A DNA stretch of 64,000 nt from Welwitschia mirabilis. Its lineage: Eukaryota > Gnetophyta > Gnetopsida > Welwitschiales. Made by a program: the position numbers and the translations under genes. Below the pieces are notes generated by a model, which was given only the letters and a program-made list of their open reading frames with translations, was not told where the DNA came from and searched no databases. The stretch lies in assembly GCA_051453625.1 (NCBI GenBank), contig JBOZIK010000001.1, positions 211,004,648 to 211,068,647 of the forward strand. Reading direction: 5' to 3'. Shown one piece after another: positions 1-13,299 of this stretch; within the stretch, counting starts at the first letter, position 1; every line of letters begins with the position of its first letter.

Positions 1-3000
1 TTCTTATGAAATTTATTTGGTTAAAGGTGTTTCTAGTAAGAGTATAAATCCTTGAATTAACATTCAAGATGATAATTGTAAAGTTTACAATTTGATCCTT
101 AAGACATTCTCAATTATTTAGTTACGAACTTTACTAAGGTGTTCAAATTAGATGGTTTTCATTAGCATCTTTTTAACTAAAATTCTAAGCGCATTCTCTA
201 AAAGCTTTTATAAGTTCATTATCAAATTTTGTAAAAGGATACTATTTAGGATGAGTTAAAATTATCTTTCTTGAACATGGCTANNNNNNNNNNNNNNNNN
301 NNNNNNNNNNNNNNNNNNNNNNNNNNNNNNNNNNNNNNNNNNNNNNNNNNNNNNNNNNNNNNNNNNNNNNNNNNNNNNNNNNNNNNNNNNATCTATAACT
401 TAACAAGGACTTCATTAATTTTTTTCAAAAATCAGATGATTTGTACTTAATTTCTAATTAGAAACCAATTAATTTACTTAATATATCTTATTAAATTATA
501 GCTAAATATTTAACTAATAAGTTAAAGATTAACCTATCTAATATTATTCATGTTAAGCAGAGTTCTTTTATAAAAGATGATATATTCTTCATAATATCAT
601 ATCTACTTAGAGATATTTAGCATTTATAAAGGATACTAATTAAGATATTACTACCTTAAGCTTAATTCTGCAAACACTTAGGATTAAATGAAATGTTAAC
701 TTAACTTGCATGAAAAAATTAAGATTTAAGAAGGTTTTCATTCATGTAGTAAATTATTTATTCATGAATGTCAATGCTTGTATTTCCACTATAGGAGGCA
801 TTAGTTCCATCTTCCCTACTAAAACGTCTAGAAGATAAAAATTTCCTTTGGCTTCCTATATATTTATCATTACAACAAACCTTCTATGCCATGTTTTTTA
901 GAATTTGGAATATAACCATATTCATGGTATTCATATTAATGAAAATCTAAAGTAGATTATCAACATCCACTTTTTAGATGACTTATTCTTTTTATTTAAA
1001 ATTCTTAAACTATAATTAATTAGCTACTCTTTATGATTAATATTTATTATTTTCTCTTTAATTTTAAGATCAAGTGCAACAACGCTTTAATATATACTCT
1101 TTCTAAAAATCATACATGCCTTATCTTTAAACTATGAAATATTTCAAAATAATGAGATGATTAAAGTTATTAAAATTTCTTTTTGTTTTTAATGAACTTA
1201 GAAGTAGATATGAACTTTACAATTAATAAATTAACCTCTAAAGTAGATTAAAAAAAGCTAGAAAATCATATAATAACTATAAAATACTTAGTAAGTAAAA
1301 GTATTTTGTNNNNCAGTCATATATATTATGCCTATTGTAAGGCTTCCCTTGCCAAGCAAATTGAAAAGCTACTTTATAATTTCATGTGACCATGTAATAA
1401 TCTTATGAAAGGATTTCGTACAGTTACATGAAGGATTTGTGTTTGCCTAATAAAAAATGATGTTTAAGCCTTTTTTACCATTTTCTACAAGGTATTTTCC
1501 TCTATGATAGGTGGTTAAGTAATTATTTTAACTTGGTAAGATGATTGTATAACTTAGTTTTTAAATGATTAAAAATTGTTTAGTGAAATAATAAACCAAA
1601 TTAGAAAGGTACTCATTATTAGTTTTAAAATGATTTAAAAAACTATTTATCAAAATAATAAACCAAATTAGAAAGGTATCCATCGTATTAACTAATTTGT
1701 GTATCTAGGATTAAAGGATATATTATTTTAAAAAGAGTTTGAATTATATGGGAAATGATTTCTAATAAGATCATTTGAAATAATTTTTTTAATTCCTTCT
1801 ATTATATTATAAAAAGTGGTTTTATGATGGTTATCATTTGATGGCACTTTAGTTACTTCTTTAGGACATAAATTATTAGGTCATTGGCTTAATAACATGT
1901 GGTCTCTTTTTCATGTCTTCACTTGAATGATTAATGGGCTTCATAAGAAAACCTCTTAATAACCATATAGTAACTAAAAAATTATTATTTTTTAAGACAT
2001 TGTTTCTTAAGTTTTGACATTTAAGCTAATTATGTTTTATTTGTAAACTCAATCCATTGAAAAGAAAGGGAAAACAAAAATATTATCATATGCTTTTAAA
2101 AGATGTACCCATTAAAAATCCTTGTGATAAATTATGGCATACCTTAGATGCATANNNNNNNNNNNNNNNNNNNNNNNNNNNNNNNNNNNNNNNNNNNNNN
2201 NNNNNNNNNNNNNNNNNNNNNNNNNNNNNNNNNNNNNNNNNNNNNNNNNNNNNNAGTATATGGATATCAAGAGCTTGAAACATCTAGAATTACTGATCTT
2301 ACTAAAACATTAATGTTTTTTATGGTACCTTCTTCACTAAGGCCTACCTATTATTATTTTTTTCTATTTAAGAAAATGTCATTCTATTATTTTCTCAAAA
2401 AGAAAATTACAAAGCAATACAAAACTAGGGTATCAAGTGGAGGAGTTACCTCTTACTACCCCTAACTAAAACCTATTGAATGCATCCATCTGGTAGATTA
2501 CTTTAAACCAAATAAATAAAATACCAATGAAGACAAACTTTAGAAGATAAAATAAAACTGATCATCTAAAGATCATAAGATTAGTTGATGATATTAGAGT
2601 AGTTGAGGTTAAACCCATCTTCCATCTTTTTAAATTAATTTTTCTTAATGTTAAACTCTTATTTGTTTGTTTGTCACCATATCTTTTACTTCATTAATGC
2701 TTATGGTTCGCTCCATCACTTCTTAAGATTAATGATGGGTTTTATCTAAGTGTTATTATAATATTAGATGCCTATGAGCTTTAATGATGTCTTGTTAAGT
2801 TTCTCCTAATCGTATGTATAAAATGCCATAGTAATCTTTTCAAGTTTTAATTGTTTTAATTTCATCATAGTTTAGCTCTGAATATTTTCCTAGGTCTAGC
2901 TTGCTCTACATTTTCTCTTTAGTATAAGTATTAGGAAAGAGGAATAGAAATGATTCAGTCTCTCTACTTCTTTGTCTTTAGGTAATCCTGGCTGAGAACA

Positions 3001-6000
3001 AGAAGCATAGGAATAATATACTTTGGCTTTTGGCTCCGCATTTAACTTGTCATCACTAATGATGATTACATCCTCTTTCACATCTAGCTCTGGATTTGTG
3101 TTAATCCTTTCCTGACCCTTTACCATATCCTGATTTGGACACTACTAGATTGAAGGATTTTCCTAATAGGAGGGATGCACACCTTCCTCTGCTCCTAACT
3201 AAAGCTAGTTCTCTTAGGCCTTTTGATCCTCTACACATTGGAACTATGACTTGCCTGCATCAGGATCCTCCCCAGCATTAGTATGTGCTCCCCTCCTCGA
3301 TGTTGTTCTTCTTAATCATGAAAAAGTTGTAAATTTGTCTATGCACCTCATGTCTTCTTCTCTAGTAGTTCTTACTAACTCACATGATGGGGATATCCTC
3401 CTTGTTACTTTTACATTTCTCGTAAACTCTAATAATGTTTTAATTAAACTAAAATGCTTCTTACCTATGTGGCCATGAAGTTTTTTCATAAAGAAGAGTG
3501 ATAAATCAATTAGTATTCCCTATTTCAATTTCAACAGGAAATTTAAGTGGAGGCCTTATAACTTTGAGTGGTTTTTGTCTTGCATGATATATTTTTTGGT
3601 GAACTATGAAACTAGTTTCCAAGGTTCCTGTAATTATTCATTATGGATAATACTCTTCTTTGTTCTTAGTGTCACTCTCTTGAATACATAATCCACATCA
3701 TTAAAGCCAGAGAAATATGGGAATATATGTTTCGTTATTTCTTAGTGCATTAGAGATTTTGCTATCATTGATGTTGTAATTTAATGCCTTCTACACCCAA
3801 TAATCAATTTTTTGTTTACAACCACTTTATTAGGGGTAAAGGAGGAATATCCTTGTAGATTTACTAAGGGATTTCATCTAATCACTTCAATCCTAGTTCA
3901 TAGGTTTCTTGATTGCATAAACTTATCACTATTTACTGGTTCATGCTTAGGATGCTTATCCATTTACTTCAGCACAAAGAAGCTCGCAATTTTATTGTGG
4001 ATTTGGGTTTGTGCTCTAGTTTATATTCTAAAAATCTTTCTTATTAAAGGTTTTCTTGGAGTATTGCATATTTTCTTCCAATTTAATTCCCTATTAAAAC
4101 ATTTACACACCTTACATGCAAGTTAACATTCTTAGAATAAACGTATAGTAGACTCTAGTTGCTTAGAGTCTTTGCATGGTTTTGTAATAGCCCCTTTTCC
4201 TAAGGTTTTCTACTAATAAAAATTTTTCTTTTATGATGAGCCATTTTAGGACAACATATTTCACCATGATACATCTTTGCCAAGTGTCTTAAAGTAAAGG
4301 TCTACTTATTGCTAAAATGCTTCTTCATATGGAATTTGTAGCTTCTACCACCCTTTTTGCAATAACAAAGATAATTTTTGACATTGCTTCATTAATTGCT
4401 TTATGGATCAAAATTTTTAAACATGGATTCTTAAACCCTTTTAAAAATTTTATTTAAACTAGAACCATATTATTCTTGGAGATCTACTGAATCTTCTAAA
4501 ATATTATTTATTTATTTGAAATTGTTTTAGATCTTATATCATCTCCACTATTTGAAAATACCAATGTAATTATATTTTCACCTAAATCAATATCTCCACT
4601 TTTATAGATTTTATATTAAAAACTACTATTTTGCAAAGTTTTTCTTTTTTAAATCCACATTTAAGTGATAAAACTTTAGTTGGAAGCTTATTATCTCCTC
4701 TCTAGATATTAACATTATCAAAGGAGATTTGCTTTGCTTCATTAATTCTCCTTAAAATTTAATTTTTCCATAGTATATAAACTTTGTTTAGATCTTCATG
4801 CTAGCTCCCACATAGCCTATAGACTATAGGCAAAGTAAAATACATAAAATAACTTTTATGCTACTTAAGGATCATTCAACAAAGGATGTTTAAAGCTCAT
4901 TCAATAGAGGATGTCTAAAGCCCTTCTATTACTTTAAAAGGTTTTACTTTTGGTTATGATAACATATTGCTTGGTCATAATATTTTTGTTTCTTTAAGTT
5001 ATACTATGATTATAGCCATGTCAAAGGCTTCTTAATCTTGTACTTACTACATATTTTGGATATTTTCAATTGTTGATATCCTTTTACTGTTTGAAATTTA
5101 ACACTGCTTCCTTAGTTGTTGAAAAATCAAATTTTTTAAGAAAGATTTAAACTTTGATTAAAATAATAGTTGGTAATTGAAATATTTTGGGAAAAAATTC
5201 CTTACATTAAACTACGAAAATGTAGAATGGATTTTAAATTTTAAACTTTATTAGGAAGGGAGAATGAAGGTTTAGTACATTCTCATCAACAGTGAACCTA
5301 GCTATCAAAAAGTATAAAAAAAAGATTAAAAGTTCAAAATTGTAATTTAAAGAATAGAATTATATAAATTGATTTAAAATAAAAGTGAAATAAAAAACTT
5401 TATTAGTTTTATAAAATATTTCTTAAATTATCTNNNNNNNNNNNNNNNNNNNNNNNNNNNNNNNNNNNNNNNNNNNNNNNNNNNNNNNNNNNNNNNNNNN
5501 NNNNNNNNNNNNNNNNNNNNNNNNNNNNNNNNNNNNNNNNNNNNNNNNNNNNNNNNNNNNNNNNNNNNNNNNNNNNNNNNNNNNNNNNNNNNNNNNNNNN
5601 NNNNNNNNNNNNNNNNNNNNNNNNNNNNNNNNNNNNNNNNNNNNNNNNNNNNNNNNNNNNNNNNNNNNNNNNNNNNNNNNNNNNNNNNNNNNNNNNNNNN
5701 NNNNNNNNNNNNNNNNNNNNNNNNNNNNNNNNNNNNNNNNNNNNNNNNNNNNNNNNNNNNNNNNNNNNNNNNNNNNNNNNNNNNNNNNNNNNNNNNNNNN
5801 NNNNNNNNNNNNNNNNNNNNNNNNNNNNNNNNNNNNNNAAACCCATATTCATGCACTTTAAGTATATCTAAATTTATAAAAAGTATACATGAATTGTATT
5901 CCTTTGCATAGAGGAAATTGAACATCATTAATATGTAAATGTTGAAGCCTTTTTACAAGTGGTAATTCTTGGTGTGAAAGACACTAATTAAAATATTAGT

Positions 6001-7129
6001 ATGTTGTAAGAGAGTGAGTCTTACATCGATTTTTAAATTCAAGAAGTTATTGGCATTCTATGTTCTATCTTGCCCCTTTTTTAATGCATAATTAACTAAT
6101 ATCTTTTGATGATTAAAGAAGGATAAATATTTCTTATTTTGCAAGGGACTAAATTTTAGTCATCCTTCCATCAAAGACCTTTAATTAAATTATCTATGTC
6201 ACTAGATAATTTAATTGATTATTATAAGAAATTCTTTTAGGGGAAAAACATAATGCATTCTAGGGATTGATCCATATAGAGCATCAAAATGTTCATAACT
6301 AATCTAAATATTATGAAGTCTAATAAATTCTAAGTATTCTTTTGGCATACTGATTCTATGACTATTAAAACATTAGGAAATACTTTGTCAGGTCTTCTAT
6401 ATGCTCTGAGAGATATGTGTTTGAGAAACTTAAAAAAAAAGGAGATAAAATTTAGCTATTAAGATTAATACCTTACTAATAGCATTGATTTTTAAGAGAA
6501 TAAAGTTAAAGACATCTCAGTAATAACTAAAAGATAGAATTGGCACTATCAAAGATGTTACTAACTCATCTTGTAAACATATCTTAAGCTTGATTGTAAA
6601 TGTTAATTAGTGTCAAACCATCATTTTATTTGGTTAAATAATAATATTTTCAAGTAATTATACTAAGTCCTTTATGGTTATTATCAACTAGCCACATAAA
6701 ATTCCAAAGAATAGCTTTAGACTTCTGTTAATAAAATTTAGAAGAAATCTAATAAGAATACTATGTGAGTTATAATTATGATGTTCTTACAAACTAAAAA
6801 TTTGCCTATGAAGGAGATATTTTTAATCTTTTACTTATCAACCTTTTCTAAATTTTGTTGATGGTTTTTCTTTAAAGATGAAAACTTATAGTCCTAAGAA
6901 AAAAAGGTATCCTTAAAACTTTCTTATTATTTCCTTATTCTCTTAGTTTCTGTTATGCTCGTATTACTTCAACGGTCTATCCTTCTATATTTTCTGTTGT
7001 CTGATGCTTGTTCTTATGAAAAGCGGTGTCATGTTATGGACTATAAGTTTTAAGGATACCTTTTGATACACTTAAAGATAAAATCTCTTTTGCACCTATT
7101 GTAACATGACTCAATTAGAAAATATTTTG
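1..7129. other. AT-rich intergenic DNA, no recognisable gene
   Basis: Very AT-rich sequence with N runs at 284-390, 1310-1313, 2155-2254 and 5434-5838. Short open frames exist (for example 2896-3126 on the minus strand and 3812-4126 on the plus strand), but none shows a domain I recognise or any codon pattern that sets it apart from background. By analogy with the rest of the window it is probably old transposon DNA, but I could not identify a family. Confidence 0.6.
6902..7064. repeat. Inverted repeat pair (19 bp arms)
   Basis: The 19 bases at 6902-6920 are the exact reverse complement of 7046-7064, with about 125 bases between. A neighbouring 10-base word at about 6887-6896 also pairs with about 7038-7047, so the left arm has its two parts in swapped order relative to the right arm. 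It could be a small foldback or MITE remnant. I see no clear target-site duplication, so this is only a structural note. Confidence 0.45.
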
Positions 7130-7179
7130 AGTTAATGTGTAATGCTAGTAACATGGGTGTGGGTGGGGTGCTTGGATAA

Positions 7180-7955
7180 AAATATGAAAATGATTTTCAG
7201 TTTATACATTATCATAATAAATCTTTGTCTAAAGCTTAAATGAATTATATTACTAATAAAACAAAAATGTTAGAAATAATCTTTTACCTTGATACACTTA
7301 GACATTATCCTTTAGGCTTTTATACAAATGTTTATACTGATCATGCAATAATTAGATACCTCATGACCAAGAAAAATTCTAATGCTAGACTGATTAAATA
7401 GATGGTTGTTGTGCAAGAATTTAATTTAATGATCATTAATAAAGTAGAANNNNNNNNNNNNNNNNNNNNNNNNNNNNNNNNNNNNNNNNNNNNNNNNNNN
7501 NNNNNNNNNNNNNNNNNNNNNNNNNNNNNNNNNNNNNNNNNNNNNNNNNTGTTTATACTGACCATGCAATAATTAGATACCTCATGACCAAGAAAGATTC
7601 TAATGCTAGACTGATTAAATGGATGCTCGTTGTGCAAGAATTTAATTTAATTATTATTAATAAAGTAGAAAAGCATAATAGTATAGCATATCATTTGTTA
7701 CATCTTTCTTCCTCTCATGATGATCTTATGATTAGTGATTCTTTTCTAGATGAACAATTTTTTGCCATATTTTCTACTCATCCTTCTACTTGGTATGCTA
7801 ATATTGTTACTTGAAAACACTACAAAATTGAACTTATAATGAAAAGAAAATCATTTCTCTATAGAATAGATGATTATGGATGAAAAGAGCCACATCTTTA
7901 TTACAGGTGCAAAGACTAAATCATGAGAAAATATATGTGCAAATGGAAAAAAATT
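7180..7955 (+). mobile_element. Athila-type Ty3/gypsy relic: RNase H and start of integrase
   Basis: The plus strand translates to a degraded gypsy RNase H: residues like VYTDHAIIRYLMTKKDSNAR, then LIKWMLVVQEFNL, then a spacer ending DSFLDEQFFAI, which is the typical RNase H to integrase linker of Athila-type elements. From about 7770 the translation resembles the integrase N-terminus (WYANIV, then a segment like EPHLYYRCKD with in-frame stops). The frame 7584-7814 is open; other parts carry stops. A 100-N gap (7450-7549) is flanked by a duplicated 120 bases (7330-7449 and 7550-7669), so part of the domain appears twice artificially. The integrase similarity stops at about 7955, just before the CACTA-like element. 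No LTRs were identified for this relic. Confidence 0.8.
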
Positions 7956-7966
7956 AGACATCCTTC

Positions 7967-9415
7967 CGATATTAGAAATATAGTCTTTTAAGGCATTTAT
8001 TTTAACAAGCGCCTTAAGTAGAATGCCTTTTAAGGCATTTATTAAAAGAAACGCCTTAACGAAAGATAGTCAAAATCTTCTTAAGGCATTTTTTTTAAAT
8101 AAAAACCATTTAAATTTTTTTAAGGATAGAAATAACATTTAAATAATAAGGTTTGTATGAGTTAAATAATTTACATTTCTAAACCATTTATTAAAATAAA
8201 TGCCTTAAATAATTTACATTTTTACACATTTTTAGGAACACGCCTNNNNNNNNNNNNNNNNNNNNNNNNNNNNNNNNNNNNNNNNNNNCCTCTCCATGAT
8301 AATGGCATTGTAGGGATGCTACTTTGCAATAGATTCTAGTAAGCGTACACATACCATCTATACAAAAAGAGTAATAAACTTCTCTTGTGTTTGTGCTTCT
8401 TAGACAAACATGGATGTAAGATTCTTCCCCCTCCTATTTTGTTTTAAAATCTGAACCATTATCCTAATACTTAGATTTTGAGGTTTTGCTTGGTATCTGT
8501 AATTATGAGTAGTGTGTAAAAAGACCATCTAGACATGGATGTTGAGAACTTGTAAAAGAAAGAATTCAACTATGTTTACTGAAAGAGAGGAGGAGTAGGC
8601 ACTGGTGGAACCAGATATGTTGAATTCATAGTGTACAATCTTGCACAGGCATTACCCAAATATGTGGTTCATTTCAAAGGCATGGAGGAGTAGAGCCTCT
8701 TAACACACTCAACACACTCAACTTCCTTGATAATTTCTTTTGATTATCTATCAAACCCTTAGATACATTTTTTGGAGACAGCAACCATGAATAGCATTTC
8801 AGGCTTGCAGAATCTCTACTTTATGGGATGTCTCAAAATAAAAAAATCAAGATAAGCTAAAATTACTTTATGTTTTATCATGAAAACTTTTGTTATTGAC
8901 AAAGAATTTCCATGTCTAGATTAGGTCGTCTAGGTGGATTTGATCTTGAATAAGGAGTTTCAATAATGCTATGATAAATCCAAATCTTGACTAGCAAACA
9001 ATGTGAAACAGAAGCTTGTTTTTCATGGTACTAATAAGGATGCCATAGACAAGAAAATTATGCAAGAGAATAAGGTTGCCATAAGATCACTGTAGAAATG
9101 CCTTAAATGCTTTTGAGACTTTTGTTTATTAAAATGCCTCAAAAGGTTTTTACGGCATTTCTCATGTGAAACGCCTCTCAAAAGGCGCCTTAAAAAGAAA
9201 CTTTAACTTCCTCAAAAAGCCTTTTAAGGTGTCTGTTTGAAAAACGCCTCAAAAGGAAGGCTTTTTAAGGCATTTTTATTTAAATGTCTTCGAAATGCCT
9301 TAAAAGCCTGTGGGCTGTTTAAGGCGAGGCTTTTTTAGGCGTTTTATGAAGAAATGCCTTAAAACCTTTTTAGGCAATTTTTTTTTAGGCCTAAAAGCCT
9401 ATATTTCTGGTAGTG
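7967..9415. mobile_element. Non-autonomous CACTA-like (En/Spm) DNA transposon
   Basis: The right end, read on the minus strand from 9415, starts CACTACCAGAAATATAG, the usual start of CACTA terminal inverted repeats. The left end at 7967-7983 reads CGATATTAGAAATATAG, a 17-base match with four differences. Both ends are followed by many copies of a short motif on both strands (TTAAGGCATTT, or GCCTTAA in reverse) at about 7985-8245 and 9095-9400, as expected of CACTA subterminal repeats. No transposase is visible in the roughly 1.45 kb element, so it would be non-autonomous. The 3-bp target duplication is not clear (TTC on the left, CAT on the right). A 43-N gap lies at 8246-8288. It sits directly after gypsy integrase sequence. 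Confidence 0.7.
8583..8693 (+). pseudogene. PARP catalytic-domain C-terminus-like fragment inside the CACTA element
   Basis: An open stretch of 36 codons ends in TAG at 8691-8693. It contains EFIVYNLAQALPKYVVHF. The last strand of poly(ADP-ribose) polymerase catalytic domains has the pattern E-[YF]-[IV]-[VI]-Y, where this Glu is catalytic, followed four residues later by Gln and then by a Tyr-rich strand; tankyrase-type domains are similar. The upstream frame is closed by TGA at 8580-8582, so at most a last exon is present. It is not a complete gene. I infer a host-gene piece captured by the transposon. The identification rests on one short motif recalled from memory and could be chance or another family. 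Confidence 0.4.
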
Positions 9416-12400
9416 CATGGATACTCAAAAGGCCTAAACATTTACATCTAGTCTTATTAAATCATTCTCCTAGTTCCAATCTGAGAGGGGTTCCAAACTA
9501 GCATATTGTAAAGAATTTACAAGAAACTTATACTCATTATGATCATATTTTTTGATGTAAGGAATTTGAGCAATCAGGATGGCTATAATAGAATCTTCAT
9601 CTAGATCTTCCTCTTATTCTTTATCTACACCATGCTACTCAGTGTAGTCTTCTTTGTCTTCCTACTATTTAGTCAAATTTTGTTCTTTTATACTATGATC
9701 TATAAGCACATCATCAGTGTACCTTCTTAGTGCGGGAAGGTCATGCTCTTTATCCTTCTCTGTTTTTTCCTTAGGTTGCCATAGATGTGGCTTCTACAAT
9801 GGTTCATGAGGCATGTCTTGTCATGTGAGGTTACCCACATCTATTTGAAATTTCCTTTGATAAGGGAGCCTTCCTTTGGTAGTGGAGCTAAATAAGGCCT
9901 TTGTGCCTTATTGTTCTACTACCTAGGAAGTAGTGTAAAGAATCTAAAAGGAAAAAAGGAAAATCTATCTGGAACTCATCCACCATGGCCACCAAAAAAT
10001 GGAAATGGAGCTTACTGATTTTGCCAAAGTGACCTTTCAAAGTGAAATATTTCATTATGAGCACTGTTCAAGAATCAAAACGGTAGGAAAGATCTTTTCT
10101 CCTATGACTTTCACCTCTTTTCTTGATTTTTTTTGGATGAGATTCTCAAACTAGAAAATAGTGAAAGATTTAAGAGGTTCTCTTTTTATTTTTATTTCAT
10201 GAGGGTCTATTTTGATAACATTACTAATAGAAGTAATATTAATATAAACTGTAGTATTACCTATGCTACATGATCTTCCATTTCAATTTTTGAAAAACTA
10301 TTTCAATAGATATGGATTATGCCCTTACAAACTAAGCATATAAGATGTCCTTCATGTGGCTTAGAAAGCTTCCTATCTCTACTAATGATTAAGGAGATCA
10401 TCATGTTTCACTAGCTTAATGCAAAGTGATTTTCCCATGTCTTTTAGTTATGGATGTGGTGCAAAATATCTTAGACTATACAGTGTTGACTCTCTTTGCT
10501 ACTCATTCAAACTATTAGTAATAATAGTTTTAATAAAAGGCAATGCTATTTTTAAAGGTTTGAAATTTAAACACCTCTATAATCTTATTCATAATTTTAA
10601 ACTAGAGCTTAAAAAGAGAGGGAACCTCATTTGAAAAATTATGTTACATATGTGCTTCTAAAGAAATCATGCTCCAGTAATAATCATATTCTCATTTTTG
10701 AAATGATAGAAACTATTAAGCCCAAAATTACGATGACAATTGACCTGAAGCAAGGACTAGAGCCATTGGGTAAAAGAACAATAGGTAAAAAGATGGACTT
10801 GTATTTTGTTATCTTCATGACATAAGAGGGCAATCTTGGATAATTCTAAAATTTTTTTGAATAATTTTATCATTAGTGGAAATACAATCTTTGATTATAT
10901 ACCACCAATATTCTTAGTAATTTTGAGTTTCTAAAGGCTAGACCACATATTATTATACTCAAAAATATTATGATACCTCTTAATAATGATAATTTTTCTA
11001 TTCTAAATAGGCAACTCTTTGTCTTAGCTTTCATTTTGGAAAAGTTAAAGACAAATGATTATTATTAATATCCTTTCCAATAAGATGGAAATAATCATTA
11101 CCAATGAGTTTCTAATTTTATTTAAGAAGTTTAACAAGTAAACCATTATTATTATGTGTGTTTCCATTAACCATGTGAAAGAAGGCTTCTTGAAGCTCTT
11201 ATAAAGTAATAAGTGTCTCGAGTAATTAAAAATTCTTTTGACTAAGTCTTGTCTGAATAATAAATCTACTTTCCATAAATATATTAAGTAAAAAATGTTT
11301 AACTTTAAAAATTCATTTAAAATGTTTAGGCTAGTTTCAACAAAATCTAGTTAAGTTCATTGATTACATTAAAACCAGGTTGAAGTAATTACATTTGGCA
11401 ATGATCATTTGTATACTTAAGGAGCTTGCATAAAACTTCATTATAGAGTCTTGAATATTTTAAACAATACAATCTACTTTTGTTAAGAACAATTTAAGCA
11501 TAGTAAAGCTTTTATTAATGTTGATTTATTTTATTCTTTGCTAATTGAGCATGAAAAGAAGAATAGAATGGAGATTTTCGAATAACCTAAGTAAGCTAAT
11601 TCATAGCTTAAGTTAATCTATGATATTTTTTTCACTAAAGAATAGCCAACTCAAAATGTTTCCACTAGAAATCCCATTCTAATAAGAACATAAGTTGAGG
11701 TTTCATATTCCAATTTGTAGAAATATTTTCCTAGTAGATCCCATAAAAATACATAAATTAAGGTGGAAAAAGCACTTGTTGTTTTTAGCATTATTTAAAA
11801 AAACAATTTTAAATTAATTTGGTTTATGATTTGAGAGTGTGACCAATTGATAACCTTATTGTAATGAATAAGCCTCCAAAAGAAAACTAAAGAATAGTAT
11901 ATGTAATTAAGATACTATAAATATATTGGGATCTGAATTGGTAATTACTATAACTACATAATGAGTTAGGTAAGTGATTAACATGACCAATAGTAGCCAC
12001 TAAATAAAATTGTTCTTTAAAATATAGCTAGCTATTGAGCTTAAGGTTACTAACATGTTGAAAGAATTCTCTAATATTTTCTAAATTCTATTTGATACTA
12101 TTGAAATTTTCACAAAAAATCCAAGGTATTTATGCAAGGAAAGTTGAAAGATTCCTTCATATATCAGCTCCCTCACTAAAGTGATTATGAGTGTATGTAG
12201 AGCATACTCTAAATAAATTAAAGGATTATTTGAAAACCATGCAAATGGGTCTATGTTAGTAGCATAAGATAATATTCTAAAGGTAATGAAAATTGATCAA
12301 AGATCTTATACATGCATTAAGATGCCTCAAAGTGATAACATAACTTATTTTAATAATACTATTAGAAATTATTTTCATAATAATACTAGACATTTTAAAT

Positions 12401-12509
12401 TCTTGTTATAAAAAAAAGGAAGAAGTCAGGATTTTAGCAAAAAATGAAAGTATCATAGTGATGTGATTCCTATGAAATCTATTTGTAACATGTTGTATGT
12501 TTCATAGAA
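9416..12509. other. AT-rich region, nothing recognised
   Basis: No protein domain, LTR end or RNA gene could be recognised on either strand. Short frames at 9310-9501, 10419-10634 and 10631-10825 (all plus strand) are small and match nothing I know. The gypsy integrase interrupted by the CACTA-like element does not visibly continue on this side, so a deletion or another insertion may have removed it. Confidence 0.5.
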
Positions 12510-12516
12510 TAATTAA

Positions 12517-13252
12517 TGTAGATCTAATACAACAAAAACCTCAAGGATACTTTTGGGATTGTGTTTCTATTGTGGAACAGAAAATATAAAAGAAATATGT
12601 AGAGAACAAAGTATTAAAGGCAATGAAAGAATCAATTTATATTAATGAAATAAGAATTACAATGCTTAAAAACTAAAAGCAAAACCAATAGATATTTTAT
12701 GAGATCTCCTTAAAAGTATCCTCCAAAAGCCTCGCCCACACTTAACCACTTTGATGCTTGACACTTGATAGCCTTTTAAAGAGATAATACACTAAACCAC
12801 AATCTTAAACAACAGACTTCACCTCAAGTTTCCAACAAAGATATCCTCTTAATCTTTCATCTCTAAAATCTTTTACTTCTTCCTTTTCAAATCCCAAAGC
12901 ATTCCTCAAATCATGCCCTTTATCTTCTCATACCCTCCTATTTATTAGGCTCTAAGAGGAATCCTTATCATGAAATAATCCTCCTAATATTTGCCTCTTA
13001 CACCTTTCACTAAAAATGGTATCTAAACATAGCTTATTCCTTACACCTAAACTTGACACATTCCTTTCATCTAAATTTCATTTAAAGCATGCTACTAAGT
13101 ACACATAGAATCTACATGGCAATTACACATGATTTCTTCATGGTAAGTACACATGATAGATTTGATTTTTTGCAAAAGCATACTAAAACCTTAGCAAATA
13201 GATCCCTTACTAAAACATAGTTTTTATTTTATTTTCAAAGGATTCTCCTACA
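12517..13252 (-). repeat. 3' LTR of the chromovirus-type element
   Basis: It matches 18,617-19,323 over its length (for example the shared stretches around 12,905-12,990 and 18,960-19,045, and the repeated 'acacatg' motifs near 13,105-13,155 and 19,190-19,230). The plus-strand left edge begins TGTAGATC near 12,517 and the right edge ends in CTCCTACA at 13,252, so the minus-strand LTR starts TGTAGGAG. The edges are inferred by comparing copies and may be a few bases off. Confidence 0.75.
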
Positions 13253-13299
13253 TCATCTTCTCCTACTTGAAAGGATTCCTTCTTTGTTGAACTTCCACA

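Noticed and set aside
7985-9400. Many short repeats (TTAAGGC and GCCTTAA) that could look like a CRISPR-like or satellite array
   Set aside because: They are irregularly spaced, occur on both strands and cluster next to CACTA-type ends, which fits transposon subterminal repeats.
9970-10010. CCACCATGGCCACC near 9982, resembling an ideal translation start context
   Set aside because: The frame that follows is short and matches nothing; no gene structure supports it.
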